Shown here: positions 1 through 5,131 of the stretch, piece by piece
How the letters are laid out: the number at the start of each line of letters is the position of its first letter
How positions within the stretch are numbered: the stretch's first letter is position 1
Source: Azovibrio restrictus
GTDB taxonomy: Bacteria; Pseudomonadota; Gammaproteobacteria; Burkholderiales; Rhodocyclaceae
Direction: 5' to 3'
NCBI GenBank assembly: GCA_003252145.1
Contig: QKDJ01000184.1
Span: 1-5,131 of the forward strand
DNA length: 5,131 nt
The notes under the pieces: model-generated
The model's input: the letters and a program-made list of their open reading frames with translations, nothing else
The model's database searches: none
What the model was told of the DNA's origin: nothing
Position numbers and translations under genes: made by a program

Positions 1-162
1 GCCCGGACGGTACAAAACGCCTCTCCCTTGTATAGTGATGCCATGCAGATGGCAATTCTCGGGCATGACGCCCTGACCATTTCCGAACGTTGTGGCATTG
101 CCAGAGCCGAAGCCGAACTGGTGGTGGCGCTGGTCAAGAACAAGGATGCGAACCACTCATGA
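1..162 (+). CDS. C-terminal end of a DUF2802-like protein (5' end outside window)
   Basis: Frame 1 is open from the first base to a TGA at 160-162, giving 53 residues of a protein whose start lies upstream of the window. The fragment contains YSDAMQMAILGHDA, then ISERCGIARAEAELVVAL. From memory, this pattern (Tyr, an amphipathic 'A..MA..G' helix, then a 'CGI.R.EAELVV.L' helix resembling a helix-turn-helix) is typical of the C-terminus of DUF2802 proteins in beta- and gammaproteobacteria. In some gammaproteobacteria these are encoded near flagellar and chemotaxis genes; their biochemical role is not established to my knowledge. The stop overlaps the ATG of the SPOR gene by four bases, which indicates one operon with coupled translation. 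The start, any N-terminal membrane segment and the promoter cannot be seen. The coding call is firm; the family call is moderately firm and rests on about 35 residues. Confidence 0.75.
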   Translation, partial: ARTVQNASPLYSDAMQMAILGHDALTISERCGIARAEAELVVALVKNKDANHS

Positions 163-971
163 AAACGGATCAGGCAGAGGCACAGGGACCCGATGTCGAT
201 GCGGAGCAGCGGGGCAGGATCGTCAAACGGCTGACCTTTGCGGCCGGAATGGTGGCTGTCCTGTTGGGCATGCTGGCTTTCTTCGACTACCTGAGTACGC
301 CGGAAGAGGTGGAGGCGCCTGAATTCACTGCTCCAGTGCCGGTGCCCGCTCCTGTCAAACCACCCATGATCCAGCCAGTTACTCCGGCTGAGCCTGAAGC
401 TCCTGTGGAAACGCCTGCACCTCCTGCAGAACCCGTGGCTCCAATCGAACCTCCGGAACCTCCCAAGGTGGCTGCTGAACCGGCCCAACCCCCAGTTCAA
501 TCGGCTCCTGCCCCGGCGGCAACTCCGGCACCTGTGCCGGCCCCAGCGCCTGGGCCGCGAACTGTGAGCAAGCCGGTGTTGGCGCCCGTACGTACTGGTG
601 CCGTGCCCAAGACCCCGGTGGTGGAGGCCGAGCCCGAAGGTACTGGCGCGCCCGTAGTAGAACCCCCTCCTGCCGAACCTTCAGTGGCTCCTGCGCTTGC
701 TCCGGCCCCGCCGGTACCTCAGCCCGCTCCACGTCCGGCACCTCTGACACCACGCCTGACCTCCGGGTTTGTGGTGCAGGCTGGCGTGTTTACCAGTACC
801 CAGCGGGCCGAAGAACTCCATGCCCGTCTGACGGCAGCCGGTATCCCCTCGACCCTGGAAACCCGGGTCCAGGTGGGGCCCTTCAAGAACAAGGCAGAAG
901 CGGAAGCCGCCAAGGCCAAGATGAAGGCTCTGGGGATAGACGGGGTGGTGTTGCCCCCCATCAGCCGCTAA
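159..971 (+). CDS. Membrane-anchored SPOR-domain protein with long Pro/Ala-rich linker
   Basis: Encodes 270 residues. The layout is a short charged cytoplasmic N-terminus (about 1-23, ending in basic residues RIVKR), one transmembrane helix (about 25-45, FAAGMVAVLLGMLAFF), a linker of about 150 residues made mostly of Pro, Ala, Val and Glu (about 50-200), and a C-terminal SPOR domain (about 203-267). The SPOR domain shows the usual FVVQAGVF strand, a helix with AEELHARL, then TRVQVGPFKNKAEAE. SPOR domains bind denuded septal peptidoglycan; this topology, as in FtsN or DedD, places the domain in the periplasm. Division, septal or lytic roles are family knowledge, and no specific role can be read here. 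The ATG at 159 was chosen because it overlaps the upstream TGA, has an AAGGA at 142-146, and starts just before the membrane anchor; a longer TTG-initiated version from 90 would add unrelated residues. The linker is low complexity and may vary in length between strains. Not FtsN with certainty, so no symbol is given. Confidence 0.9.
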   Translation: MKTDQAEAQGPDVDAEQRGRIVKRLTFAAGMVAVLLGMLAFFDYLSTPEEVEAPEFTAPVPVPAPVKPPMIQPVTPAEPEAPVETPAPPAEPVAPIEPPEPPKVAAEPAQPPVQSAPAPAATPAPVPAPAPGPRTVSKPVLAPVRTGAVPKTPVVEAEPEGTGAPVVEPPPAEPSVAPALAPAPPVPQPAPRPAPLTPRLTSGFVVQAGVFTSTQRAEELHARLTAAGIPSTLETRVQVGPFKNKAEAEAAKAKMKALGIDGVVLPPISR

Positions 972-979
972 TCGGCTGG
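961..979. terminator. Small hairpin at convergent gene ends (possible bidirectional terminator)
   Basis: The arms CAGCCG (962-967) and CGGCTG (973-978) are perfect complements around a 5-base loop CTAAT, with a possible extra T-G pair outside. The hairpin contains the TAA stop of the SPOR gene (969-971) and ends just before the stop of the opposing TPR gene (985-987). Location between convergent genes suits a transcription end point for both strands. No T-run follows on either strand, so it is not a classical intrinsic terminator; chance pairing within coding sequence is a real alternative. Confidence 0.3.
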
Positions 980-984
980 GCTGT

Positions 985-1308
985 TCAGGCGCTTTTCTCC
1001 AGACGCCGGGCGAATACCGTCATTTCCTTGGCGGCCTGGATGTCCCCTTTTTCGTTGGCCACCCGTATGCCTTCCTGATAGGCGGCCAGGGCTTCCTGTT
1101 CCCGCTGGGCGGCCACCAGAGCCTTGCCCAGCAGCTTCCAGGCGGCGGAATAGTGGGGGTCCTTCTCCACGGCAGCGCGGAAACAGCTGGCCGCTTCCTC
1201 CGGGTTGTTCTCCTTCAGCCATTCGTTGCCCAGGGCGTAGCGCAACAGGGCGCCATCCCGGGGGCCATCGAGCATTTTCTGCAGGTTTTGGATTACGGCT
1301 GTGCTCAT
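985..1308 (-). CDS. Small tetratricopeptide-repeat (TPR) protein
   Basis: Encodes 107 residues on the minus strand. After a short N-terminal helix (about 1-15) come two TPR-like helix pairs: about 20-52 (LLRYALGNEWL ... EEAASCFRAAVEKDP) and about 53-87 (YSAAWKLLGKALVAAQ ... EALAAYQEGIRVA), then a capping helix with basic residues (about 89-107). The W/LG/Y/A/F/A/P consensus positions of TPRs are well filled, including the closing DP after the first repeat. TPRs bind other proteins or peptides. No signal peptide or membrane helix is visible, so it is probably cytoplasmic and acts as a small adaptor; the partner is unknown. The ATG at 1308 is favoured by a GAGGA ribosome binding site seven bases upstream. 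It is convergent with the SPOR gene (13-bp gap) and divergent from ridA (43-bp gap), so it must be transcribed separately from both. Function beyond the fold is not recognisable. Confidence 0.88.
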   Translation of the reverse strand: MSTAVIQNLQKMLDGPRDGALLRYALGNEWLKENNPEEAASCFRAAVEKDPHYSAAWKLLGKALVAAQREQEALAAYQEGIRVANEKGDIQAAKEMTVFARRLEKSA

Positions 1309-1315
1309 TTACCAT

Positions 1316-1320
1316 TCCTC
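1316..1320 (-). promoter_or_regulatory. Ribosome binding site of the TPR gene
   Basis: Reads GAGGA on the minus strand, seven bases before the ATG at 1308-1306. It is the best Shine-Dalgarno match in the gap and fixes this start over a nearby out-of-frame ATG at 1315, which would lead into a reading frame with no family resemblance. Confidence 0.7.
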
Positions 1321-1351
1321 ATTTTTCACGCTTCAGGATTGAGACCTCATC

Positions 1352-1735
1352 ATGGCTAAAACGATCATTTCCACGGACAAAGCTCCGGCCGCCATTGGCA
1401 CCTACTCCCAGGCCGTCAAGGTGAACGATACCGTGTATCTCTCCGGTCAGATCGGTCTGGACCCGTCCACCATGACCCTGGTGGACGGCATCGACGCCCA
1501 GATCGTGCGGGTCTTCGACAACCTCAAGGCTGTGGCTGAGGCTGCCGGCGGTTCCCTGGCCGATGTGGTCAAGCTCAATGTCTTCCTCACGGACCTGGGC
1601 AACTTTGCCAAGGTCAATGAAACCATGGCCCAGTATTTCAGCCAGCCCTATCCAGCCCGGGCTGCCGTGGGCGTCAAGGAACTGCCCAAGGGCGCCCTGG
1701 TGGAAGCCGACGCGGTAATGTGTCTGGGCGCGTAA
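1352..1735 (+). CDS. ridA: RidA family reactive enamine/imine deaminase
   Basis: Encodes 127 residues, the normal RidA (YjgF/YER057c/UK114) length. RidA proteins form trimers in the cytoplasm and hydrolyse 2-aminoacrylate and related imines released by PLP enzymes such as threonine/serine dehydratase, giving keto acids and ammonia and protecting PLP enzymes from damage. Visible family features are the N-terminal [12 protein letters not shown] (Tyr18), LSGQIGLDP (about 30-38), the central [17 protein letters not shown] (about 73-89), and the C-terminal [18 protein letters not shown] with the substrate carboxylate-binding Arg103 (equivalent to Arg105 of the E. coli protein) and Glu118. Presence of this Arg points to true deaminase activity rather than an arginine-less Rid subfamily. 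The ATG at 1352 follows an AGGATTGAG purine stretch (1335-1343). The last 16 bases overlap the start of recG, so the two are read from one transcript. I see no convincing promoter in the 43-bp gap upstream; it may lie inside the opposing TPR gene. Confidence 0.95.
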   Translation: MAKTIISTDKAPAAIGTYSQAVKVNDTVYLSGQIGLDPSTMTLVDGIDAQIVRVFDNLKAVAEAAGGSLADVVKLNVFLTDLGNFAKVNETMAQYFSQPYPARAAVGVKELPKGALVEADAVMCLGA

Positions 1736-3786
1736 GCACTCCCAAGGCGCCTGGGGCCAAGGCCGGTAAGCCAGGGAAGCCTGGCAATGCCGGCCTGCAG
1801 GCCAAGCTGGCCCGTCTGGGCCTGCGGCGGCGGGAAGATCTGCTGCTGCATTTGCCCCTGCGCTACGAGGACGAAACCCGAATCACCCCCGTGGCCGAGG
1901 CCCCCTGGTCGGGGAGCGTCCAGGTGGAGGGGGAGGTGCTTTCCGCCGAAGTCCAGTTTCGCCCCCGACGTCAGTTGGTGGCCCATCTGAGTGACGGTAC
2001 GGGCACCTTGATCCTGCGTCTGCTCAGTTTTTACCCCAGTCAGCAGAATGTCCTCAGCCCGGGTAACCGGGTACGTTGCATTGGTGAGGTACGTAATGGC
2101 TTTTTCGGGGCGGAAATGGTGCACCCCCGCTTCCGACTGGTGCAGCCGGACACGCCTCTGCCGCAGACGCTCACCCCCATCTATCCCACCACCGCCGGGC
2201 TGGCCCAGTCGGCTCTGGCCCGGCTGATCGGCAAGTCACTATCCGGCCCGCCTCTGGAAGAGGTGCTGGAAACGGAGCGTCGGACAACCCTAGGCGTACC
2301 CGAGCTTTGGTCGGCCCTGAATACTCTCCATGCACCGGCTGCAGGTCTGGCTTCCGAGGCACTGTCCTGCCGCAATCATCCGGCCTGGCGGCGGGTCAAG
2401 CTGGATGAGCTTTTAGCCCAGCAGCTTTCCCTGCGCCAAGCCTACCGGGCCCGGCGGGAAATCGGCGCACCCCTGCTGCCGGGTAACGGTAGTCTGGCCC
2501 AGGCCCTCAAGGCGGGGTTGTCTTTTGCTTTGACCGGGGCCCAGGAGCGGGCGGTGGCAGAAATCGGTGCTGACATGGGCCAGCCCTATCCCATGCAGCG
2601 CTTGCTCCAGGGGGATGTGGGGGCAGGCAAGACCCTGGTAGCTGCCCTGGCTGCCTGTCAGGCCATGGAATCGGGTTGGCAGGCGGCGTTCATGGCGCCC
2701 ACGGAAATTCTTGCGGAACAGCATTACCTGAAGCTCAAGTCCTGGCTGGAGCCTCTGGGTGTTCAGGTGGCCTGGCTCACCGGCAGCCTCAAAGGCAAAG
2801 CCCGTCAGGCCCAGACCGAAGCCGCTCGTAGTGCGGGCCTGGTGGTGGGCACCCATGCCTTGATTCAGGAGGGGGTGGATTTCGAGCGTCTGGGTTTGGC
2901 TATCATCGACGAACAGCACCGCTTTGGCGTACAGCAACGTCTGGCCCTGCGTCAAAAGGGGGGCTCGCCCCACCAGTTGATGATGTCGGCCACGCCCATA
3001 CCGCGCACCCTGGCCATGAGTTATTACGCGGACCTGGATGTGTCCGTGCTGGACGAACTGCCCCCGGGACGCACGCCTATCCGCACCCGTCTGGCCCGGG
3101 ACGACCGCCGGGATCAGGTGATGGATTACGTGCGCCGCAAGGTGGCCGAAGGGCGGCAGGTTTATTGGGTCTGCCCCCTGATTGAGGAATCGGAAAGCCT
3201 GCAGTTGCAGACGGCTTTGGATACTTACACCTGGCTGCAGGAGGAGTTGCCGAGTTTGCGTATCGGCATGGTACATGGGCGTCTCAAGGCCGCCGAGAAG
3301 CAGGCGGTGATGGCGGCTTTCGCAGCCGGTGAGGTGGATTTGCTGGTGGCCACCACGGTGATCGAAGTGGGGGTGGACGTGCCTAACGCCAGCCTTATGG
3401 TCATCGAGCATGCGGAACGTTTTGGCCTGTCCCAGTTGCACCAGTTGCGAGGCCGGGTGGGGCGGGGCGTCCATGAAAGCAGCTGCATTCTGCTCTATGC
3501 GGAGCCCCTGTCGGATACGGCCAAGGCCCGGCTGAAGACCATCTTTGAGCACACGGATGGTTTCGAGATTGCCCGCCAGGATTTGCAACTCAGGGGCCCG
3601 GGGGAATTCATCGGTAGTCGCCAGAGCGGGGTGCCCATGCTGCGCTATGCGGATCTGGAGCTGGATGTGGAGTTGGTGGAGCAAGCCCGCGATCTGGCAG
3701 AAGAGCTCCTGAGCCGAGCGCCTCACAAGGCCGCCCTGCATCTGGAGCGCTGGCTGGGGGGTCGGGAGGAACTGCTCAAGGCCTGA
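1720..3786 (+). CDS. recG: ATP-dependent DNA helicase RecG
   Basis: Encodes 688 residues, close to the roughly 690 of E. coli RecG. RecG is a monomeric superfamily 2 translocase that unwinds branched DNA, reverses stalled replication forks and handles R-loops and Holliday junctions. Seen in order: [11 protein letters not shown] (41-51), the OB-fold wedge domain (about 60-140), the Q-motif-like LTGAQERA (271-278), Walker A GDVGAGKT (298-305), [10 protein letters not shown] (326-335), the DEQH box (397-400), motif [12 protein letters not shown] (422-430), motifs IV-V around MVHGRLK (517-523) and [12 protein letters not shown] (544-555), motif [11 protein letters not shown] (575-583), and the TRG translocation motif (about 607-638, with [10 protein letters not shown] and SRQSG). 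All key helicase residues are intact. The GTG at 1720 is the only reasonable start: upstream in frame there is no start codon before a stop at 1618-1620, and no ATG precedes the conserved region downstream. It overlaps ridA by 16 bases. The N-terminal 25 residues are Lys/Gly/Pro-rich and replace the usual GVG-containing segment. Confidence 0.97.
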   Translation: MSGRVSTPKAPGAKAGKPGKPGNAGLQAKLARLGLRRREDLLLHLPLRYEDETRITPVAEAPWSGSVQVEGEVLSAEVQFRPRRQLVAHLSDGTGTLILRLLSFYPSQQNVLSPGNRVRCIGEVRNGFFGAEMVHPRFRLVQPDTPLPQTLTPIYPTTAGLAQSALARLIGKSLSGPPLEEVLETERRTTLGVPELWSALNTLHAPAAGLASEALSCRNHPAWRRVKLDELLAQQLSLRQAYRARREIGAPLLPGNGSLAQALKAGLSFALTGAQERAVAEIGADMGQPYPMQRLLQGDVGAGKTLVAALAACQAMESGWQAAFMAPTEILAEQHYLKLKSWLEPLGVQVAWLTGSLKGKARQAQTEAARSAGLVVGTHALIQEGVDFERLGLAIIDEQHRFGVQQRLALRQKGGSPHQLMMSATPIPRTLAMSYYADLDVSVLDELPPGRTPIRTRLARDDRRDQVMDYVRRKVAEGRQVYWVCPLIEESESLQLQTALDTYTWLQEELPSLRIGMVHGRLKAAEKQAVMAAFAAGEVDLLVATTVIEVGVDVPNASLMVIEHAERFGLSQLHQLRGRVGRGVHESSCILLYAEPLSDTAKARLKTIFEHTDGFEIARQDLQLRGPGEFIGSRQSGVPMLRYADLELDVELVEQARDLAEELLSRAPHKAALHLERWLGGREELLKA

Positions 3787-3804
3787 TTGCCCCCGCTACA
3801 AACA

Positions 3805-3834
3805 TGGTTTTCGTTCGAGAGGAACAGGTATCAT
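3805..3834 (+). promoter_or_regulatory. Weak candidate promoter upstream of pilU
   Basis: The 72-bp gap between recG and pilU contains a TATCAT (3829-3834) resembling a sigma-70 -10 box, with only a poor -35 match about 18 bases upstream (TGGTTT, 3805-3810). No sigma-54 -24/-12 pattern and no rho-independent terminator for recG is visible in the gap, only a 4-bp GTTC/GAAC stem at 3813-3825. Read-through from recG is equally compatible. Confidence 0.2.
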
Positions 3835-3846
3835 CCGCCCACGACC

Positions 3847-3850
3847 GGAG
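3847..3850 (+). promoter_or_regulatory. Ribosome binding site deciding the pilU start
   Basis: GGAG lies eight bases before the ATG at 3859. This supports the 400-residue product and argues against the upstream in-frame TTG at 3787, which sits directly after the recG stop. It also argues against the in-frame GTG at 3850, which would use part of this site as its start codon. Confidence 0.7.
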
Positions 3851-3858
3851 TGCTTGCA

Positions 3859-5061
3859 ATGACGAATGAAGAACTGATTGGCGACGAGTTACGTAATTAC
3901 ATCAATGCCTTGCTGAAGGCCATGGTGCAGCATGGGGGCTCGGACCTGTTCATTTCCAAGGACTTCCCCCCCACCATGAAGGTGCATGGGACCATGAAGG
4001 CCCTGTCGTCCCAGAAACTCACGGCGGATGTGTCCCGCAAATTGGCCTGGTTGCTGATGAACCCGGCCCAGCGGGAGGAATTCTCCCGTGAGCTGGAGTG
4101 CAACTTTGCCATTTCCCTCCCTGGGGTGGCCCGCTTCCGGGTCAATGTATTCACCCAGCAGTCGGCGGTAGGTATGGTGATCCGCACCATTACCAGCGAA
4201 ATTCCCAACTTCGAAAAACTGGGATTGCCCCCTGTTTTAAAGGACGTGATTTCTGCCAAGCGGGGGCTGGTCCTGGTGGTGGGCGGCACGGGCTCCGGCA
4301 AGTCCACCACCATGGCAGCCATGATCGACCACCGCAACAGCTCCCTGCCCGGGCACATCATCACCGTGGAAGATCCGGTGGAGTATGTGCATACCTCCAA
4401 GCAATGCCTGATTACCCACCGGGAAGTGGGGGTGGATACCCATTCCTGGCACAACGCTCTGAAGAACACCCTGCGCCAGGCCCCGGACGTGATCCTGATC
4501 GGTGAAATCCGCGACCTGGAAACCATGGAGCACGCCCTGGCTTTCGCCGAGACTGGCCACCTGTGCATGGGCACCCTGCATGCCAACAATGCCAACCAGA
4601 CCCTGGACCGGGTGGTGAATTTCTTCCCGGACGAGCGCAAGCCTCAGGTGATGATGGACCTGGCCTCCAATCTAAAGGCAGTGATTTCCCAGCGTCTGGT
4701 GCGTTCCCTGGACGGCAAGCGCAAGGCGGCCATCGAGATCCTGCTCAATACTCCCACCGTGGCGGAGCTGCTCTCCAAGGGCCAGTCCGCGGCCATCAAG
4801 CCGGTCATGGACAAGAGCCGGGAACTGGGTATGCAGACCTTCGATCAGGCCCTGTTCGATCTCTACGACGGCGGCCACATCAGCTACGACGAGGCCATCC
4901 GCAATGCGGACTCCACCAACGAGCTGCGTCTCTCCATCAAGTTGAAGAGCAAACGGGGAGAGCCCAGTTCCGGGGGCGGCATGTCCCTCTCCATCGAGGC
5001 CCACAAGGAGCCGGAGCCCGAGCCCGAAGAGCCGTCAGAGGATTCCGCCAAGCCGGCCTGA
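3859..5061 (+). CDS. pilU: PilU-type twitching motility / type IV pilus retraction ATPase
   Basis: Encodes 400 residues of the PilT/PilU secretion ATPase family. These hexameric cytoplasmic motors at the type IVa pilus base power pilin depolymerisation; PilU is known as an accessory motor that generally needs PilT. Seen: N-terminal domain with GGSDLFISKDFPPTMKVHG (26-44), ARFRVNVF (91-98), Walker A GGTGSGKST (142-150), Asp box VEDPVEY (170-176), THREVGVDT (186-194), Walker B with VILIGEIRD (211-219), and His box ETGHLCMGTLHANNANQ (231-247). PilU rather than PilT is favoured by ALKNTLRQAPDVILIGEIRD, the AFAETGHLC and HANNANQ.LDR signatures, and VVNFFPDERK. All ATPase residues are intact. After the AIRNADSTNELRL end of the conserved region, an acidic, proline-rich tail follows (about 366-400, rich in EP repeats), unrelated to the motor fold and of variable type in PilU proteins. 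The start is ATG 3859 with its own GGAG. No pilT is visible; recG lies upstream, so this copy may be separated from the main pilT locus. Confidence 0.92.
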   Translation: MTNEELIGDELRNYINALLKAMVQHGGSDLFISKDFPPTMKVHGTMKALSSQKLTADVSRKLAWLLMNPAQREEFSRELECNFAISLPGVARFRVNVFTQQSAVGMVIRTITSEIPNFEKLGLPPVLKDVISAKRGLVLVVGGTGSGKSTTMAAMIDHRNSSLPGHIITVEDPVEYVHTSKQCLITHREVGVDTHSWHNALKNTLRQAPDVILIGEIRDLETMEHALAFAETGHLCMGTLHANNANQTLDRVVNFFPDERKPQVMMDLASNLKAVISQRLVRSLDGKRKAAIEILLNTPTVAELLSKGQSAAIKPVMDKSRELGMQTFDQALFDLYDGGHISYDEAIRNADSTNELRLSIKLKSKRGEPSSGGGMSLSIEAHKEPEPEPEEPSEDSAKPA

Positions 5062-5065
5062 TCAG

Positions 5066-5089
5066 GGCAGGGCGCTTAGCCCTCCTGCC
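5066..5089. terminator. Hairpin downstream of pilU (possible terminator)
   Basis: The arms GGCAGG (5066-5071) and CCTGCC (5084-5089) pair perfectly. An alternative inner stem AGGGC/GCCCT (5069-5073 with 5079-5083, loop GCTTA) competes with it. It begins five bases after the pilU stop, and the palindrome CCTGATCAGG (5057-5066) straddles that stop. No T-run follows on either strand, so factor-independent termination is uncertain. Confidence 0.35.
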
Positions 5090-5131
5090 TGGCTGCGTAG
5101 GTGGACAGGCTGACTCCGGCTGCTGCCAGAC
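5076..5131 (-). CDS. Possible C-terminal end of a minus-strand gene
   Basis: Read on the minus strand from the window edge, the frame is open for 17 codons and stops at TAA (5078-5076), giving the tail LAAAGVSLSTYAARQEG. Codons are mostly G/C-ending, as in the genes nearby. If real, this gene is convergent with pilU with a 14-bp gap, and its stop lies in the hairpin loop, much like the SPOR/TPR junction. The fragment is too short to identify, and a 17-codon open frame is easily found by chance in GC-rich DNA. The alternative is plain intergenic sequence. Confidence 0.3.
   Translation of the reverse strand, partial: LAAAGVSLSTYAARQEG

Noticed and set aside
90..158. Upstream TTG extension of the SPOR protein
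   Set aside because: The added residues overlap the DUF2802-like coding region and resemble no SPOR protein N-terminus. The ATG at 159 overlaps the upstream stop in the usual ATGA arrangement.
379..753. A 124-codon minus-strand frame across the SPOR linker
   Set aside because: It arises because proline and alanine codons read in reverse rarely make stops. Its product has no recognisable features.
1340..1349. Short palindrome TGAG-AC-CTCA just before ridA, possible operator
   Set aside because: The arms are only four bases and overlap the purine-rich ribosome binding region; this is expected by chance.
2058..2072. GGGTAACCGGG-type inverted sequence within recG
   Set aside because: It encodes conserved wedge-domain residues (SPGNRVR) and is short; nothing suggests a regulatory role.
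2413..3741. A 442-codon open frame on the minus strand opposite recG
   Set aside because: It lies entirely within the recG coding region, whose protein carries all helicase motifs. The antisense product is rich in Gln, His, Gly and Leu with no domain pattern, as expected from the complement of GC-rich codons.
3787..3858. TTG-started 24-residue extension of PilU
   Set aside because: It starts directly after the recG stop without a ribosome binding site, while the ATG at 3859 has GGAG at good spacing and leads straight into the conserved region.
3897..4640. A 247-codon open frame on the minus strand opposite pilU
   Set aside because: It is the complement of the strongly conserved PilU ATPase core; the Ser/Arg-rich product shows no family motifs and there is no supporting ribosome binding site.
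1..5131. CRISPR arrays, tRNA/rRNA genes, insertion sequences, integrases, toxin-antitoxin or defence genes
   Set aside because: No regularly spaced direct repeats, no cloverleaf-like sequence and no transposase or integrase motifs were seen. The window is almost fully taken up by recognised housekeeping genes.

Overview
This 5.1 kb window looks like an ordinary chromosomal housekeeping stretch from a GC-rich Gram-negative bacterium. A betaproteobacterium is most likely, perhaps of the Rhodocyclales type. That placement is an inference from three things: the strong G/C third-position codon preference, the DUF2802-like tail followed by a SPOR protein, and the PilU-type pilus ATPase. It is not a database result.

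Layout. (1) Positions 1-162 hold the 3' end of a plus-strand gene whose tail resembles DUF2802 proteins. Its TGA overlaps the ATG of the next gene (ATGA, 159-162). (2) 159-971 (+) encodes a membrane-anchored protein with a very long Pro/Ala-rich linker and a C-terminal SPOR peptidoglycan-binding domain. (3) 985-1308 (-) encodes a small TPR protein, convergent with the SPOR gene; a small hairpin spans the junction. (4) 1352-1735 (+) is a RidA (YjgF/YER057c/UK114) imine deaminase, divergent from the TPR gene across 43 bp. (5) 1720-3786 (+) is a full-length RecG branched-DNA helicase that starts at GTG inside the last codons of ridA. (6) 3859-5061 (+) is a PilU-type pilus retraction ATPase with an acidic, proline-rich C-terminal tail. 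(7) 5062-5131 holds a hairpin-forming junction and possibly the last 17 codons of a minus-strand gene.

How the genes relate. The DUF2802-like and SPOR genes are translationally coupled, and so are ridA and recG. The pilU gene has its own ribosome binding site after a 72-bp gap, so it may be read through from recG or have its own weak promoter. The products cover separate tasks: envelope/septum binding, protein-protein scaffolding, detoxification of reactive enamines, replication-fork rescue and pilus retraction. They do not form an obvious single pathway.

I found no CRISPR array, tRNA, rRNA, insertion sequence or phage remnant, and nothing that supports a new defence or mobile system. All non-coding gaps are shorter than 300 bases. 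The points most worth a second look are the pilU without a visible pilT partner, the recG start, and the two hairpins at convergent gene ends.
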